Part shown: in pieces, positions 1 to 22,429 of the stretch
Layout of the letters: each line of letters starts with the position of its first letter
How positions within the stretch are numbered: the first letter of the stretch is position 1
Assembly: GCF_003073045.1 (NCBI RefSeq)
Contig: NC_037593.1
Location: forward strand, 8,113,525-8,177,524
Direction of reading: 5' to 3'
DNA: 64,000 bases
Source of the DNA: Pomacea canaliculata
Lineage: Eukaryota > Mollusca > Gastropoda > Architaenioglossa > Ampullariidae
Program-made: the position numbers and the translations under genes
Notes under the pieces: model-generated
Seen by the model: the letters and a program-made list of their open reading frames with translations, nothing else
What the model was told of the DNA's origin: nothing
Database searches by the model: none

Positions 1-780
1 AATTTGAGAAATTCTACTGTGACCTACTTCCCAAAAATTCATCCTATCCTAGTTACCATCTTTCATTTGTACAAGAAAACAAAATTTCTTAAAATTCCCA
101 CCATGTAAATGATTAGGCAATGCTCTTTAAAACAGTATGTTACAGATGGTTGTCTTTATTGATTTAATAGTTATAAATATTTAAACACACTAGTTTAATG
201 GTCAATCTCTGCCAAGTGAAAAGCCCATAATGAATCATAGCCAGCCACCCAGAATGAGTTAAAATAAGCAGGTTTTTACTGATATTTTAAAAAGAATTCT
301 CTATAAGCCAAGTTCTCTGGGCAGTATCATATTTCACTGCTTGCAAGACCTCTTGAAATATCAAAAAGTTCTGATGTCATCTTTAATTGTCCCTACAAAA
401 AAAATCCCTAGGGTATACAACTCACAATACTGTGTAACTTTGGTTTTCAAATACTCACGTTTCTGAATGAAAATGTTAACTAGTCTTAATTTTAATTCCA
501 GGTAATCCAAAGCTTGTGCGAGTGCTATTTATATATATAATACATCATTTCTCTATAATAAAAGGATATTCAAAACCCAAATTTTAATTTCTGGAGTATT
601 CATCTGACCTTAGGGTTAGGGTGGCTTCAGGAAAATAGGGGTTTGGGGTGTCGGGGTCAAATTCAAGGTAACATTGTATTTGCATACATATCATAAAACA
701 GACTCTACACAAAAAAAGTTTGCAGAAAGACATTGATCCCAACCAATAATGGACATAAGCACTCATGCATGTAACCACAC
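1..780 (-). other. CLTC: Intron of clathrin heavy chain running off the left edge
   Basis: No clathrin exon was found here on the minus strand. The next expected coding block, which begins LKLLLPWLE in the family, is absent. The sequence is AT-rich with no recognisable repeat. Confidence 0.7.
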
Positions 781-11537
<10,757 letters not shown>

Positions 11538-11539
11538 GG

Positions 11540-11700
11540 CCTAAAGCCAAAACACTTAATTTTGGTTTGCACTGGACGAAAGAACTAGTTTCCTGCCGAT
11601 ATAGTCCGAGCCGGTGGTTTGCAGAGCTTACCCACCCTGCCTTATCGAAGAAGATGGCGACTGCCGGTGGAGTTTAGAAATAGTTCCTTATCAAGTGCGC
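11540..11700 (-). promoter_or_regulatory. CLTC: Clathrin heavy chain 5' UTR / core promoter region with a YY1-type motif
   Basis: On the minus strand, about 115-120 bases upstream of the ATG, the sequence reads CGCCATCTTC (around 11650-11659). This matches the YY1 core found just downstream of the start site in many TATA-less housekeeping promoters. No TATA box is evident. The exact transcription start is not visible; it is inferred to lie near 11660-11690. Confidence 0.45.
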
Positions 11701-14700
11701 ACGCATCCCAAGTATAGAAAAAAAATAGCAAGTTTAAGATTTTTTACGCTCATTTAGACTTTTTTCAAAAATCATAAATATCCTTTAATTTGAATCCATT
11801 TTAAGATTCCTTATATTACTGCGATACTGACATACTCTTTCATCAGTGGACTATATTTTTCATTGAAATGAATATTCATACGCAATCATTAGCGTCATTG
11901 CGAGGATGTGGGAGTTGTGTGATCGCGCTTTTGATTGGCCTATGGCCTCTACAAGGGTACGGCGATCTGATTCGAGTTGGTCAAACCTGTGAAATATTTC
12001 AGTGTTAGATCAGTAAAATAGGAATATTTTTTAAAATCTGTGTCAGTGTTTTCTTGTGAAGGTTTGTAAATATCGGTGTTTATCAATTCGATCGCACCCA
12101 CCAAGAAATCGATGAATGGAAGAAAATCCTAAATTCTCGAGTGCGCGCACTCTGGACTAGGGTACGTGATAGACAAAAAGATAAACGACACAATCTGAAG
12201 ATTAGTGGAGAATAAAGTATATCCAGTAGTATTTTTTAACCTTTAAGTGAAAGTATATATAGTTAAAAATAGACATCTATACCGAAAATGGGAATTGAGG
12301 TGCCGGTCACGAGACCGAAATGGAGCAGCGGTGCATTAACTCGCCCACTCCGTGTACACTGTTACCATCGATTGTTGCCGAACTGCCGGTGAATGATTGT
12401 AAACAGAGTATTAAGAAGACCAAGACACAGAGCTATATATATATAGTTGTGAACAGGCTAAATAGTTTGTAGATGTTAGTGCGTGCATGCATGCTTCCCT
12501 ATATCTATAACGGCATGTATGATATAATGTTTATAATTACACAGTCTACTATCACTATACATAGCAACACATACACGTACCATGCCATGAACGCAGGGCA
12601 GGTCGAAATAATTTGGCAGACACACGATCAATGGTTCCTTCTTGCTGCACTTAAGGAAATGGTTTTACGTAGTCAAAGATAGAGGGAAGAAGATGAAGAT
12701 TCAGACTTTTTTTTTAAGAGGCTTTTGTTTTAGATTGAATATGCGCATATTGATGAAAGTATACAAAATAATGCAGTAATCATAACTGCTTTCATTCTTC
12801 TCGTTGAACATGATGCCACCTTTCACAACAGACCTTGATCCCTACAGCTACTGCTTGTAGGATGGATCGAAGATTCGGGGAAAGGGGTATTGTGCATCTC
12901 ATTTTTATCCGACAGCAGTCCCCATCATCGATGTGAAGCTTATAGTGTTCGCCAATTACAACATACTCCTTCATTCGAGAAGCATGACTGTGTGATCGTA
13001 CTAGAAGTAACCAAAACACTCCTCTAATGCAATTAAGTATTGCTTTGGCTGGTTCCTGAAACTCCTTCAGTAGCAAGAAGCACGTCTCTGAAGGCTCCTG
13101 AGGGATATTTTTTCCTCCAAAGATACGTGGGCGGCAAAATCGGTGTCTGCCTGAATTAACTCGCTTTTACGTGATCAGTTTGATATGATTTATGGATCAG
13201 AATAAATTTAAATCAGGCTATCCATATACAGTAAGACATGGACAGTATAGCGCCTGGTCCTTTATTTTTCTTGGGTCAGTACCATGGGATGTCCTTGTTT
13301 TTCTCCGCCGATCCTAGTCGGTTGTGGCGGTGTCCTAGCCGTTACTTTTGAGTTCGAAAATAAAAATAGTGCCTTATCCTGGCCTCTGGACAAGCTCAAG
13401 GCTCTTCATAAATGACAGAAGGTGATGTGGCGACAATTAATATGTTTACCACGCCAAAGATTAGTGTCCACACACAGCAAGAACCACAATCCGCAGACCA
13501 AATAAAAATATACACGCTGGAATATACTCCATCTCAATTCCAACAAATCCAACAGACGACATATAGTTGTCAATGCGGTGCCCCTTTCCCATCCCCACAG
13601 AATATCTGCTGATCTCTGTAGGTCCTTAACAGTTTGATGGCAGAACTTTTGGCAAGCTTCTTGGTTTGTATATATGTTGTTGATCTTAGTACGTAGGATA
13701 GTATGATCGTGAATGGCTTGCAGCTTCATGCCACCACGGTTTTGCCTTTGCTTCAGCACGATCAGTGAAGCCCTCATTTCACACGTTTGATGTTAGACAT
13801 CAGAATGATGTTTATATCACGCATTGTCCCTTCTACAAAGCATTAGAAATAAGGAAAAAGTATAGTAACATTGATTGAAGACCCCTACATTTAGGGATAC
13901 TGTAATTTCATAGAGAAATGTTTACGTAAGTTGATTGAATAATTACGGAGATTAGTGGTTTGATGAATAACAGTGTTTGTACTGGTGTATGGACATCATT
14001 GGTGATTCTTGGGAAGGGGCACAACACTCATACGATCCACTGTCAGACCTTGGTCAATTGTATGCATCTGCTTATATACTCTTTATAATTACATCTCACA
14101 GCACCGTAGCTTGTGCGTAGTGCACTGAACCGCAGAGAAGAATGTACCCCATTCGAGGCGTGCCCACCCACATGTTCTACAGAAACGGGTACCTAATTTA
14201 TTTGGAAGATAAAGGCAGTAGGAGGAAAGGGTAGATTCAACCTTCTATAAACCGTGATATTGACAGTAAACCACTTATGCTTGCTGCCCGTCAGTCCCTC
14301 CTTGACTTGTGCCTGTCGCTGGGGTTGGGGGAATGGAGCACATGTATAGATGCGGCAGCTGACAAGGCCCGCCACTTACGACTATTTTAGACGTTCGTAA
14401 GCCAGTTTCTCCTCTGGCCACCATGGTGTCGACTACCCTCCAAGGTACCTTGAAAAACAGTCTGACAAGTTGTCGTACCCGATTACATGGCCAAATAAGA
14501 CCGGCTAACGTCACTTGACTGTTGCAGATAGATGTTTCAGGTGTTCCTGCCCATCAGCCACTATGCAATATGAACTTTAATCGTAAGCATGCTGAACTTG
14601 CGGTGTAGTAGAAAGATTAACTCTGTGATACAATTTATTATTTTTATAAGCTTCAGATCTAGAATTATCATGCATGCTAGTCTGTCAGTGTATTCAGCGA

Positions 14701-15160
14701 TGTTATTCACCAATAAATTTGTCTGTCGGAGGAGGGAGGGGCTGCAGGTGCACCCTAGCCAGTTTGGTGCATTGTACTTCCCAGTGGACCCTGGGTTGAA
14801 TGTGTAGTTGACCCAGAGGATTTGGGAAGAAAAGTGATCCCTTCACAATGACGAAATGGTGACAGGACGACCTTTACCTTTCTTCATACAAGTGGAAAAT
14901 GACGATGAACGATTTTTAAAATTGTTCAAAATCTTTTAAAACAAATTTAATTTTGATAATGCCAAGAAAAGGTTTTAACAAATTTTAACCATAGCAACCG
15001 AATGTGATGTCTTTTCATTGCTTACTAAAAAAATACAACAGCTAAATGCAAAAACAAAATGCATGAAGATGAATGTTGTATTAGCATGTGAAATTGGCAT
15101 ATGCAAATGAGACAGCTTTGTTCCAGTTTCTGCCAGATGTAAAAAATGAACTAAACCACA
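11700..15160. other. Intergenic region between CLTC promoter and hAT miniature element
   Basis: No recognisable gene. There are two minus-strand open stretches, 13406-13777 and 12792-13076, each rich in plausible residues but matching nothing I know. They could be remnants of one decayed gene or chance. Short TA runs occur near 12435. No tRNA or structured RNA was identified. Confidence 0.5.
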
Positions 15161-15168
15161 AAAAAATC

Positions 15169-15496
15169 GGTTCCCAGTCACTTAATCCCCAGACACTTCA
15201 TCCCCGACACTTCATCCCCTAGACTTTTAATCCCCAGACACTTCATCCCCAGACACTTAATCCCTAAACTAAATCCTTAACTATAAAAATTATGAAGTCA
15301 GCGAAAAATTTAATTGAAATTCAAATTCAAATCATGCTATTAACTTCAACGTCATTTGAACATCTACAACATTAGTTAAAGTTCATATAAGCTAGTAAAG
15401 TTAATGTTCTTCAACAATATGATATGAAAATAGTTCTTGAGTGTCGGGGATGAAGTGTCGGTGATGAAGTGTCTGGGGATTAAGTGACCGGACACC
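15169..15496. mobile_element. hAT-type miniature inverted-repeat element with internal 15-bp tandem units
   Basis: The element is bounded by an 8-bp direct repeat, AAAAAATC, at 15161-15168 and 15497-15504, the length hAT transposases generate. Its ends form inverted repeats of about 50 bp. The left end reads GGTTCCCAGTCACTTAATCC and the reverse complement of the right end reads GGTGTCCGGTCACTTAATCC. The left arm contains five or six tandem copies of a roughly 15-mer of the form CCCCAGACACTTMAT. No coding capacity is visible, so it is non-autonomous. Confidence 0.85.
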
Positions 15497-15571
15497 AAAA
15501 AATCAAATATTGAAACTTTTCAGATCTATATAAAAATTTAATCAATAATGATATTTTGAAATAGTGAGAAC

Positions 15572-15950
15572 ATAGTTTGGTTTATTCCTTGCTGCTCCTT
15601 TGAGGAACATAGGACCGCAACACCACCTCGCCAGCGGACCCGGTTTTGGGCAGCCCCCTTCAGTTGTGCCCATGTGGTCTCGATGTCCTTTGCCTCGCTC
15701 TCTACTGTTCTTTTCTAAGTCTGCTTTGGTCTCCCAACTCTCTTCTTTCCCTGAGGGTTCCAGTCAAGTGCCTGCTTGGCAATGGTGTCAGCTGGTTTGC
15801 GCAGGGTGTGTCCTATCCAGCCCCATTTGCGCTTTTTGGTGTCTTGGCTAGTGGCATTCTGGTTGGTTCTTTTCCACAGGCTGCTGTTGGAGATCTTTTC
15901 AGGCCAAGTGAGAACATATAAAGAATCAAATATTTGCCCATGAATATTCA
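15572..15950 (-). mobile_element. RTE-type LINE 3' fragment
   Basis: The minus strand encodes the C-terminal region typical of RTE/BovB-like elements, including KWGWIGHTLRKPAD and ALDWNPQGKKRVGRPKQT. It is followed by the element's 3' terminal sequence, ending in TTGGTTTATTCCTTGCTGCT on the plus strand near 15577. It is truncated at its 5' side. The same 3' terminus recurs at 22438-22485. Confidence 0.8.
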
Positions 15951-16565
15951 ATACATTAAATGCAGCTAAATGCAGCTACAAACTTATTTACAAAGATGAC
16001 AGAACACACTTGGTTTAAAAGTCCTGCCAATATGTTTTGCACATGTCCGCACGATTACTTTCTGCTCATGTAGATATTTTAAATAATTTCCTAAAGGCAG
16101 AAAACTTTCTTCTGTACAAGGTCTCCTCTCCAATCTCCTAATAAAGTCACACAATACATTCGATACAGGCAGCATTTTCCTGGCTTGACATGGTACTCTT
16201 CACTGTCTAAATGTGACTGCAAGCCCGGAGACAGAGACAGAATATCCTGGCGTTGTTCCCCAACAGATGAAATGGTTACCCTTTCTTCCTCACCAATTTC
16301 TCCTTGACACTTGATAACAATAACTGCAACTAAAGATAGACTATGCTAATGAGTTAAGCAAGATGGAGATTGCTGCTGCTCTGCCTAACATGGACGCGCG
16401 CACATCCACAAAAACAAATTGACATACACTTCATTGAGCACAAGAAATTATAGCAGTAACAAGTATGCTGTGTCTTACAGTATATAACATTTGGTACAAG
16501 AAGTTTACTGGCTATTGTAAAAGACCCCTCACCTGTGCCTTTATGACAATTGTGACAAATGTGTA
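15951..16565. other. MED21: MED21 3' flank / probable 3' UTR
   Basis: Downstream of the MED21 stop on the minus strand. No repeat or gene was recognised. A 63-codon open frame at 15984-16175 has no family resemblance and is probably chance. The end of the MED21 transcript was not fixed. Confidence 0.4.
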
Positions 16566-19500
16566 CTAAGATGAAATGGAGCTTTCCAAGGCTTGACTCT
16601 GCAGCTGGGCCTGAGCAATGTCTTGAAGTGCTTGCTGAATCTGTGCCATAAGCTCTTCCCCTTTGCATACAACTTCTTTCAATTTTTGTGCTGACTCTTG
16701 ATTCTCTTGCTCCAATCTCTGTAGGCTTTGCAGCTGTAACATTTATAAAACTACAAAATGCAGCTGTAATATTTACACTAAGGCTTTAGTGATGTAACCA
16801 ACACGCCAGTCCCTGATGGCTACGTAGGGTGGGCTAGTCGTACAAGAACACAACAAAGATTGAAATTGCGCTACTGTAGATTTTATTCAGAGTTTCACTC
16901 TCACTTCCAAACCAAAAAGCCCCTCTCAACTGTAAAGCTACACTACTTATCCTCTCTCCAGTCGAACTATCCACTATCTTTTTCCCACGGTTTCGTCACC
17001 ACCTTTCTCAGCCCACGTGGAAACACTGGACACACCGACCACGACCCGTCTGGTCATTGTTTCCCCATAGTGGCTCAGGCAACTTTATAGCTTCAGGTGT
17101 AACAATAGGTCCAGTCACCAGTAGCCGCGGTTCAAGTACGAACGTAGCCGGCATGAGAAAGGGACAGTCGTTTGACCCCAACCCTCTAGAAACAAAGATA
17201 CACTCAGTACACTACTAGAGTGCTACAGCGAAAATACTTTATTTCAAACTGTTGCTTCAATGCAAACAAAACATACAGTTTTTCTCTGTTAGGTAATAAA
17301 AAAGGAAGCTCATCATTAAAAACATATAGGACTAGCCAGAGCACCAATATTACCTGGGTTGTTTTCTGCCACTCTCTTCCAGGTAGGATTATATTGTAAT
17401 CATTCAATCTATCAGCTTACCTGAGTCAAGCATATTCATGCATAGCTTCAGCATGGCCAAGTAGTGAAACATTATATTTGTGGTTGTACAACTATTGCTG
17501 CCTCCCAGTATAACAGGCCAAAAGCCCATGGTTTCAATTAGAGGGAAAGATAAAAATTGTGTTGCAAGTGAAGCTCTCTGTGTGGCATTTTTTATTTCTT
17601 TGCAGGTTCCTGCCCTATTTCTCTTAACTTCTTTCTTTACACCCCAGCCAGACAACTTTATTCTTTGTTTGATGACCATATGCTAACAATCTCTGTCACC
17701 AATACAAGATAATTATGATCACAGAATTTTAAGCTGCTGTGCAGCAAAACAGTGGATCTTTCTCCCCTTCCATATTTGCCATCTACCCACCTTATTTAAA
17801 CAAGCACTAAAACACATCTCTTACATAGGCATTACTCACAACAACAGTCCACACAATGCTATTCCATCTTCTAAACCTTTCTTTCACTGTTTTCATCTAT
17901 TGATTACTCTGCCTGCTTGTCTTGCTCTGCCTATTCACAAAACTCTCAATCTTTACTGTTTGTTACCCAATTCTTCTTTGCTTTTTCTATATCTGTCTTT
18001 TATTATCAGTATTGTTGCTTACCCTTTTGTCCTTAATATATCTTATTCTTGTCTCAAGGGAAGAGAGCATGCTCTTTCCTAAGTGTGAGCATAAGCTTTA
18101 TAAATCAAGCATTTATTATTATTAAGGTCTCATAGTCTGCAGTTAGTGTCTACCATCAAATTAATGTATGCAAAGTGTGGGTTTCACATAAGCCTCCCAC
18201 TAGTGAAGATGGAGGTGTAAGGTTTGTGAAGGTTTTTTTTTTTCCCCAAGATATTTTCAAAAAAGGTACTGAACAGCATTGAAGTGGGTATAGGGAGACG
18301 GATTGGTGTTTTACGCTGATCCATCAACTACGGGTATATCACAGTAAAGCAGCCAGCCCTGCAAATAGGAACCAGGCAGTAATGGGCACCCTTGATAGAC
18401 ACCCCCTGTTGTGTGAAAGAAAAACTTCAACTTGGTTATACAGTAGACAGCTATGGTATCACTATTGTATAGGAGCAAGTAAGAACTATGTTTGTGGAAT
18501 AACATACCAAAGCATGGTGGAGGGAAGAAACAAAAGCAGGGCTTCTGCTTACGCAAAAAATTGCGTACAGTCGCATTAAAAGTTCGGAGGACCCCTTCAA
18601 TTTTCGTCGATGGGGTCCCATTCAAAGTTGGGTGAAGAACAGGAACCCCTTAAAAATCTGAAGAAGGGGTCCCTGGGACCCCAAAGAATTTAGCCTTAGC
18701 AGAAGCCCTGAAAAGCATACATTAAAGCAGGAAACTGGTATAAAATGTTACCTGTAGATCTAAAGATGACTCCTCACTTGGAAGTGAATCAATCAAGACA
18801 TCAATATCTTTAGCCGTCCTCGCAACAAGTTTTGCAAACAAGGCAGCATAATCTGCAAAACAAAATTAAAAAAGCAAGAATGCTGTTAATTTTATTTTTG
18901 TAAAGCACTTTGAGCCTGGCTTTGATGATGGTGTAAAGTGCTATACAAATCAACTTTATTATTATTAAATTTATTTCTATTAGCTCATAAGTGATAAGTA
19001 ACGCACATCGACCCGAAGTATGTTTTTTTACCTTTTAGAAGCTTTGTAAAATGATCAAAACTATTATTGTAAAAACTATTATTGCAAAATAAATTAATTC
19101 AAGGTAAAGAAAACATAAGAACAAAAACACTACAACTCCAGGTAAAAAAAATTACAGATCCCATACGCATGATGAAAACTAAAACTTAAATAAAAAGAGC
19201 CTGACTCCAAAAACATCCTAGTTATAATTAGCAATTGCTCTATCAGCTGATCATGCAAAATTGTCCACCTCATATTTGAGAACAGTGACCTTACCCACAG
19301 TCATAAGGGATAAACTTTTTGGCCCCCTGAAGTGGCTTCACTCTACAGCCTCTTCTGTAGTGTCATAGATAAGTGTCTGCAGAATCCGATAAGCAGTACA
19401 GTGGAACCTAGGCTAACGACCACAATCCGTTCTGGAAAGTTGGTCGGTACTCGAAAATTTCGGTAAATGAAACAATTTTCCCCATAAGAAATAAGGGAAA

Positions 19501-22429
19501 TACAGTGGTACCTCGACATACGAGTTTAATTCGTTCCGTAACCTTGCTCGTATGTCAAATTGCTCGTATCTCAAAGAAATTTTCTCCATTGAAATTCATT
19601 GAAATCCCATTAATCCGTTCCAGCTCCCAAAACACCACCTCAATTGTTTTTGTTAAGTTTTTTTGAATAAGAAAAAGTGTATTTACAAGAAGAAACATTG
19701 ATTTATGAATAACAAATACATATTCTATAAAAACATATTAAATTCTTCGTTTGTGGAAGTGTGTGGGATCTGTTTCAGCAAATCACCGTAAATCGCTCAT
19801 GCCTTCTCACACATGATGCTTTGTGTTAAGGTTCCTCCTTGAAGCTGCTTCTCTGTCACCCACACAGTCAATAGTTTCTCCATCTTTTCATGGAGAGAAG
19901 TCCGGAGCTTAGAAATTATTGTAACGCCCCTAGCTGGCGTTGTACCCTTTATCAACTTCTGTTTATGCTCAGAACATATCATTGATGTGCTACACCCGTA
20001 CATCCTCGCCAAGTCAGTTACTCGCACACCTTGCTCATGTTTTTCTACGATTTCGCACTTTAATTCAATAGACATCACCTTCTTCTTCGGATCCATGGTT
20101 ACAAAAATAAATGTGATAATGTTTTGTAAATGTACAAAAAGCAAAAAACGCATGTTGGGGTTGTGTGCAGCGGTGTAGTGTGCGATTCCTCGTATCTCAA
20201 ATCTTGCTCTTATCTCGAAGCAAAATATCGCTCGCTCGGCGGCTCGTATCTCAAAACACTCGTATGTCAGGGCACTCGTATGTCGAGGTACCACTGTAGA
20301 TTTAATCGGTTCCCAGTCCCTATTGACTCGCTAATATATGAAAGTTACAGGCTATATAGCAGCACTTGTCACTGGGGTTTTCTTCTGCAAATCTTCGTAA
20401 ATTTGCAGTACCTTCTCACAAATAAACGACTCACTGATGATTGTAACGATTCGCGATTGAGACGAATCTAGTTAGATTCATGTTTATTCTTAGCTCTCCC
20501 TGTGGTCAGGGAAGAGCAGTCGCGCGAGCGCTGACGTAGCTCTGCGTGACGATTCTTTTGCGTCATATAGTGAATGACGTAAATGAACTGAGCACAGTGT
20601 AACTAGGGCGACGGTAAGCAATGGAGAGCAATAGAGTACTCATGATTGGTTGAGAGAGTCTCCAAGAAAGACTGTTGGATGGTCGTCCTAGTTACCTGGT
20701 CGCTAGGGGTGCCTGATTGGTCAGGAGGGGGAAAAGGACGTGTTAACTTGGTGATTCTAACGGTTCTCGGGGGAGACGAGACCAAGCAGTTGGAGTGTAC
20801 AGAGCTCCGTGGGGAGTGTACAGTGTATGGTTAACTGCCAGCACGGGTAGCCGACGTGTGTCCAGTGGAGTATTATCGTGTGGAGTATTACCCAGTGTGG
20901 TACAGTAATCAATCCAAGCGGAATATAATATCTTCGCCGATACGGCTTTAATCTCCTTAACTTCACGAACTGAGTGAAGAAATTCAGTGGACTTCACAGT
21001 TAACTTCACGAACTGCGTGAAGAAATTCAGTGGATTAACCTGCTGGTCCAGTGATCTCGTCAGCGCCAACCGTCTGAGAAACGTTTGGAGGAGGTTGACG
21101 CTGGGGAAGTAGCGTCCTTTTATTTTGTTTCATCCTTATCTCATCGTTAGTTAATTTCATAAACATTAAATGTGTTAATCGTTGGCCGGACCTTTTTGTT
21201 GAAAAAGGTGAAAGAGTGCGGCGAGCGTGGTTCACATGCAGATGTTTACACGCGCTCGCAGACACATTCAACACACTCTTTCGTAAAACGTTACAAAGAT
21301 AACACCTTTTACCTGTTTCTCGTTTATATACACAAGCAACAACTTTTCTACTTCTTCTATTATTTGAAGCCTTTGTTTTGTTAAAGTACTCGCTCCTTTC
21401 GAAACATTAGCTTCTTTATGTTGAGATTGTCCATTTCGACATGTCATATTTGGAGATAATATCCGACACACGCATGCCTCCTTCATACTTTGAAATCTTT
21501 TCCCTTTTCAATTCAATTGTTGGTTGCTTCCTTTTCATTACCTTGCTACTTTTGCTCTTAATTTTTTTTTTTTTGAGCCCTGATTGAGGGCTGTATTATT
21601 AATATAAAGCACAAAAATCACTAAGAAGGATGCGCACAGAAAAAAGATAATGAACGACTGATCGCAACGGCGTCTCGAGCATGAGTGATGCTTAGTCTGA
21701 GATGCTGGTCAGTCCTGTGTGGGTGGCGTGGCTGTTTGGTATCCAAATTTTGTTTGGTATCCGGTGCAAATTTTTAACAAAATTTTTTGCTGTTATCTGA
21801 AATGTTTGCTATCGAAGGCATTCGCTAGCCGAGGTTCCACTGTATATAATATTCTTTACCCTTTCTCTCAAAAAATGTCTTTCAAACCTTCTGATGGTTC
21901 TTGAACAGCTGGTTTTCCACCTGGTTTTTCAAACCCAGGAAAAGGACTTGGGGTGGCATACTGTTGTAGAATACCAATACTGTTGCAGAAATTCTCTGCT
22001 TGCTGGAAAGAAGCAAATCATCAAAATTATATTGTTATTTAAATAAATTTAAAATAAGTAATGAGTTTTATGTTTTCACACAGTCCACAATATTCTTCTA
22101 CTTCGTTACTTAACTAAGGACGAAAACCAGTATCAATAATTTTAAGACTGCTCAGGGGAACTTTTAAAAGTACAGGCACAATCTTTTACTCGTTCTTGAC
22201 TGCGCAAATCTTTCTGCTGCTTTTTAAGTGTAGTCATTTATTGTTGTGCTGATTTATTGCATTGATTCTTCAAGAAGTGATCTGAATCTTTACACATAGA
22301 TCTTCTTTTCCATTCCCCATATTAAACTAATATAGTTCAATTTGCCTTTTACAATAATACGATATTACTAGCTTGAGATAAACTAACTTGGTTCACAGCG
22401 TCCTGTAACTGCGTTAATCTGTCGGCCAT
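16566..22429 (-). CDS. MED21: Mediator complex subunit 21
   Basis: MED21 is a small helical protein that pairs with MED7 to form the hinge of the Mediator middle module, bridging activators and RNA polymerase II in the nucleus. Coding exons are 22388-22429, 21888-22002, 18752-18852 and 16566-16733. All borders are GT-AG and total 426 nt, giving 141 residues against about 144 in human. The start reads [14 protein letters not shown], the family N-terminus. Exon 3 carries the most conserved block, [17 protein letters not shown]. Exon 4 carries the coiled-coil C-terminus and ends LESSISS. Exon 2 ([17 protein letters not shown]) is the variable linker. Introns 2 and 3 are large because of transposons. 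Head-to-head with RPLP2. Confidence 0.96.
17740..18128 (+). mobile_element. L2-like LINE 3' fragment in MED21 intron 3
   Basis: The plus strand shows the end of a LINE reverse-transcriptase ORF, degraded from the common pattern 'AKxWNSLPxxIRxxPSxxxFKxxLK' (here [20 protein letters not shown] near 17758). It continues to a tail reading CATAAGCTTTATAAATCAAG and then (ATT)n at 18110-18124. This tail form is typical of L2-clade LINEs and SINEs that share it. Heavily decayed. Confidence 0.65.
18537..18710. mobile_element. Miniature inverted-repeat element (hAT-like) in MED21 intron 3
   Basis: A 174-bp block has perfect 13-bp terminal inverted repeats, CAGGGCTTCTGCT at 18537 and AGCAGAAGCCCTG ending at 18710. 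The sequence AAAAG flanks both sides directly. A full 8-bp target duplication is not preserved, so the hAT assignment is tentative. The interior holds further short inverted repeats (GGACCCCTTC / GAAGGGGTCC). Non-coding. Confidence 0.7.
18885..18968 (+). repeat. L2-type LINE/SINE 3' tail in MED21 intron 2
   Basis: The sequence GTAAAGCACTTTGAGCCTGG followed by GTGCTATACAAATCAACTTT and (ATT)n is the classic 3' hairpin and microsatellite tail of L2-clade LINEs and the SINEs mobilised by them. Only the tail is present. Confidence 0.7.
19503..20296 (-). mobile_element. Second Tigger element nested in the first
   Basis: A 794-bp block has inverted ends CAGTGGTACCTCGACATACG (19503) and CGTATGTCGAGGTACCACTG (ending 20296), flanked by TA at 19501 and 20297. 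The minus strand from about 20095 reads [20 protein letters not shown] then [18 protein letters not shown], a CENP-B-type DNA-binding helix-turn-helix. It stops soon after MCEKA, so the catalytic DDE part is gone. It belongs to a different subfamily from the host element, judging by its different terminal repeats. Confidence 0.9.
20442..21295. mobile_element. Solo-LTR-like insertion (Gypsy-type ends) inside the outer Tigger
   Basis: The block begins TGTAACG and ends CGTTACA, the usual terminal form of Gypsy-type long terminal repeats. It is flanked by the similar 5-mers ATGAT and AAGAT. It splits the Tigger coding remnant at about 20441/21296, which supports an insertion of about 850 bp. Inside, around 20957-21032, a unit of about 55 bp beginning TTAACTTCACGAACTG is repeated twice. 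No internal viral genes are present. It is younger than the outer Tigger. The family call is tentative. Confidence 0.5.

Larger units (their letters stand above)
19399..21842 (-). mobile_element. Tigger (TcMar) DNA transposon remnant, outer element of a nest
   Basis: Terminal inverted repeats read CAGTGGAACCTAGGCTAACG at 19399 and, reverse-complemented at the right end, CAGTGGAACCTCGGCTAGCG, flanked by TA dinucleotides at 19397 and 21843. The minus strand encodes the start of a pogo/CENP-B-type helix-turn-helix ([16 protein letters not shown] from about 21539, then [17 protein letters not shown]) and, past an insertion, [18 protein letters not shown] at about 20370-20430. The transposase core is missing, so it is a deletion derivative. 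It is interrupted by the elements at 19503-20296 and 20442-21295. Confidence 0.88.

Noticed and set aside
16786-17220. Block beginning TGTAACCAACACG in MED21 intron 3, suspected as a terminal repeat of an LTR element
   Set aside because: No matching end and no flanking duplication were found, so no element is called.
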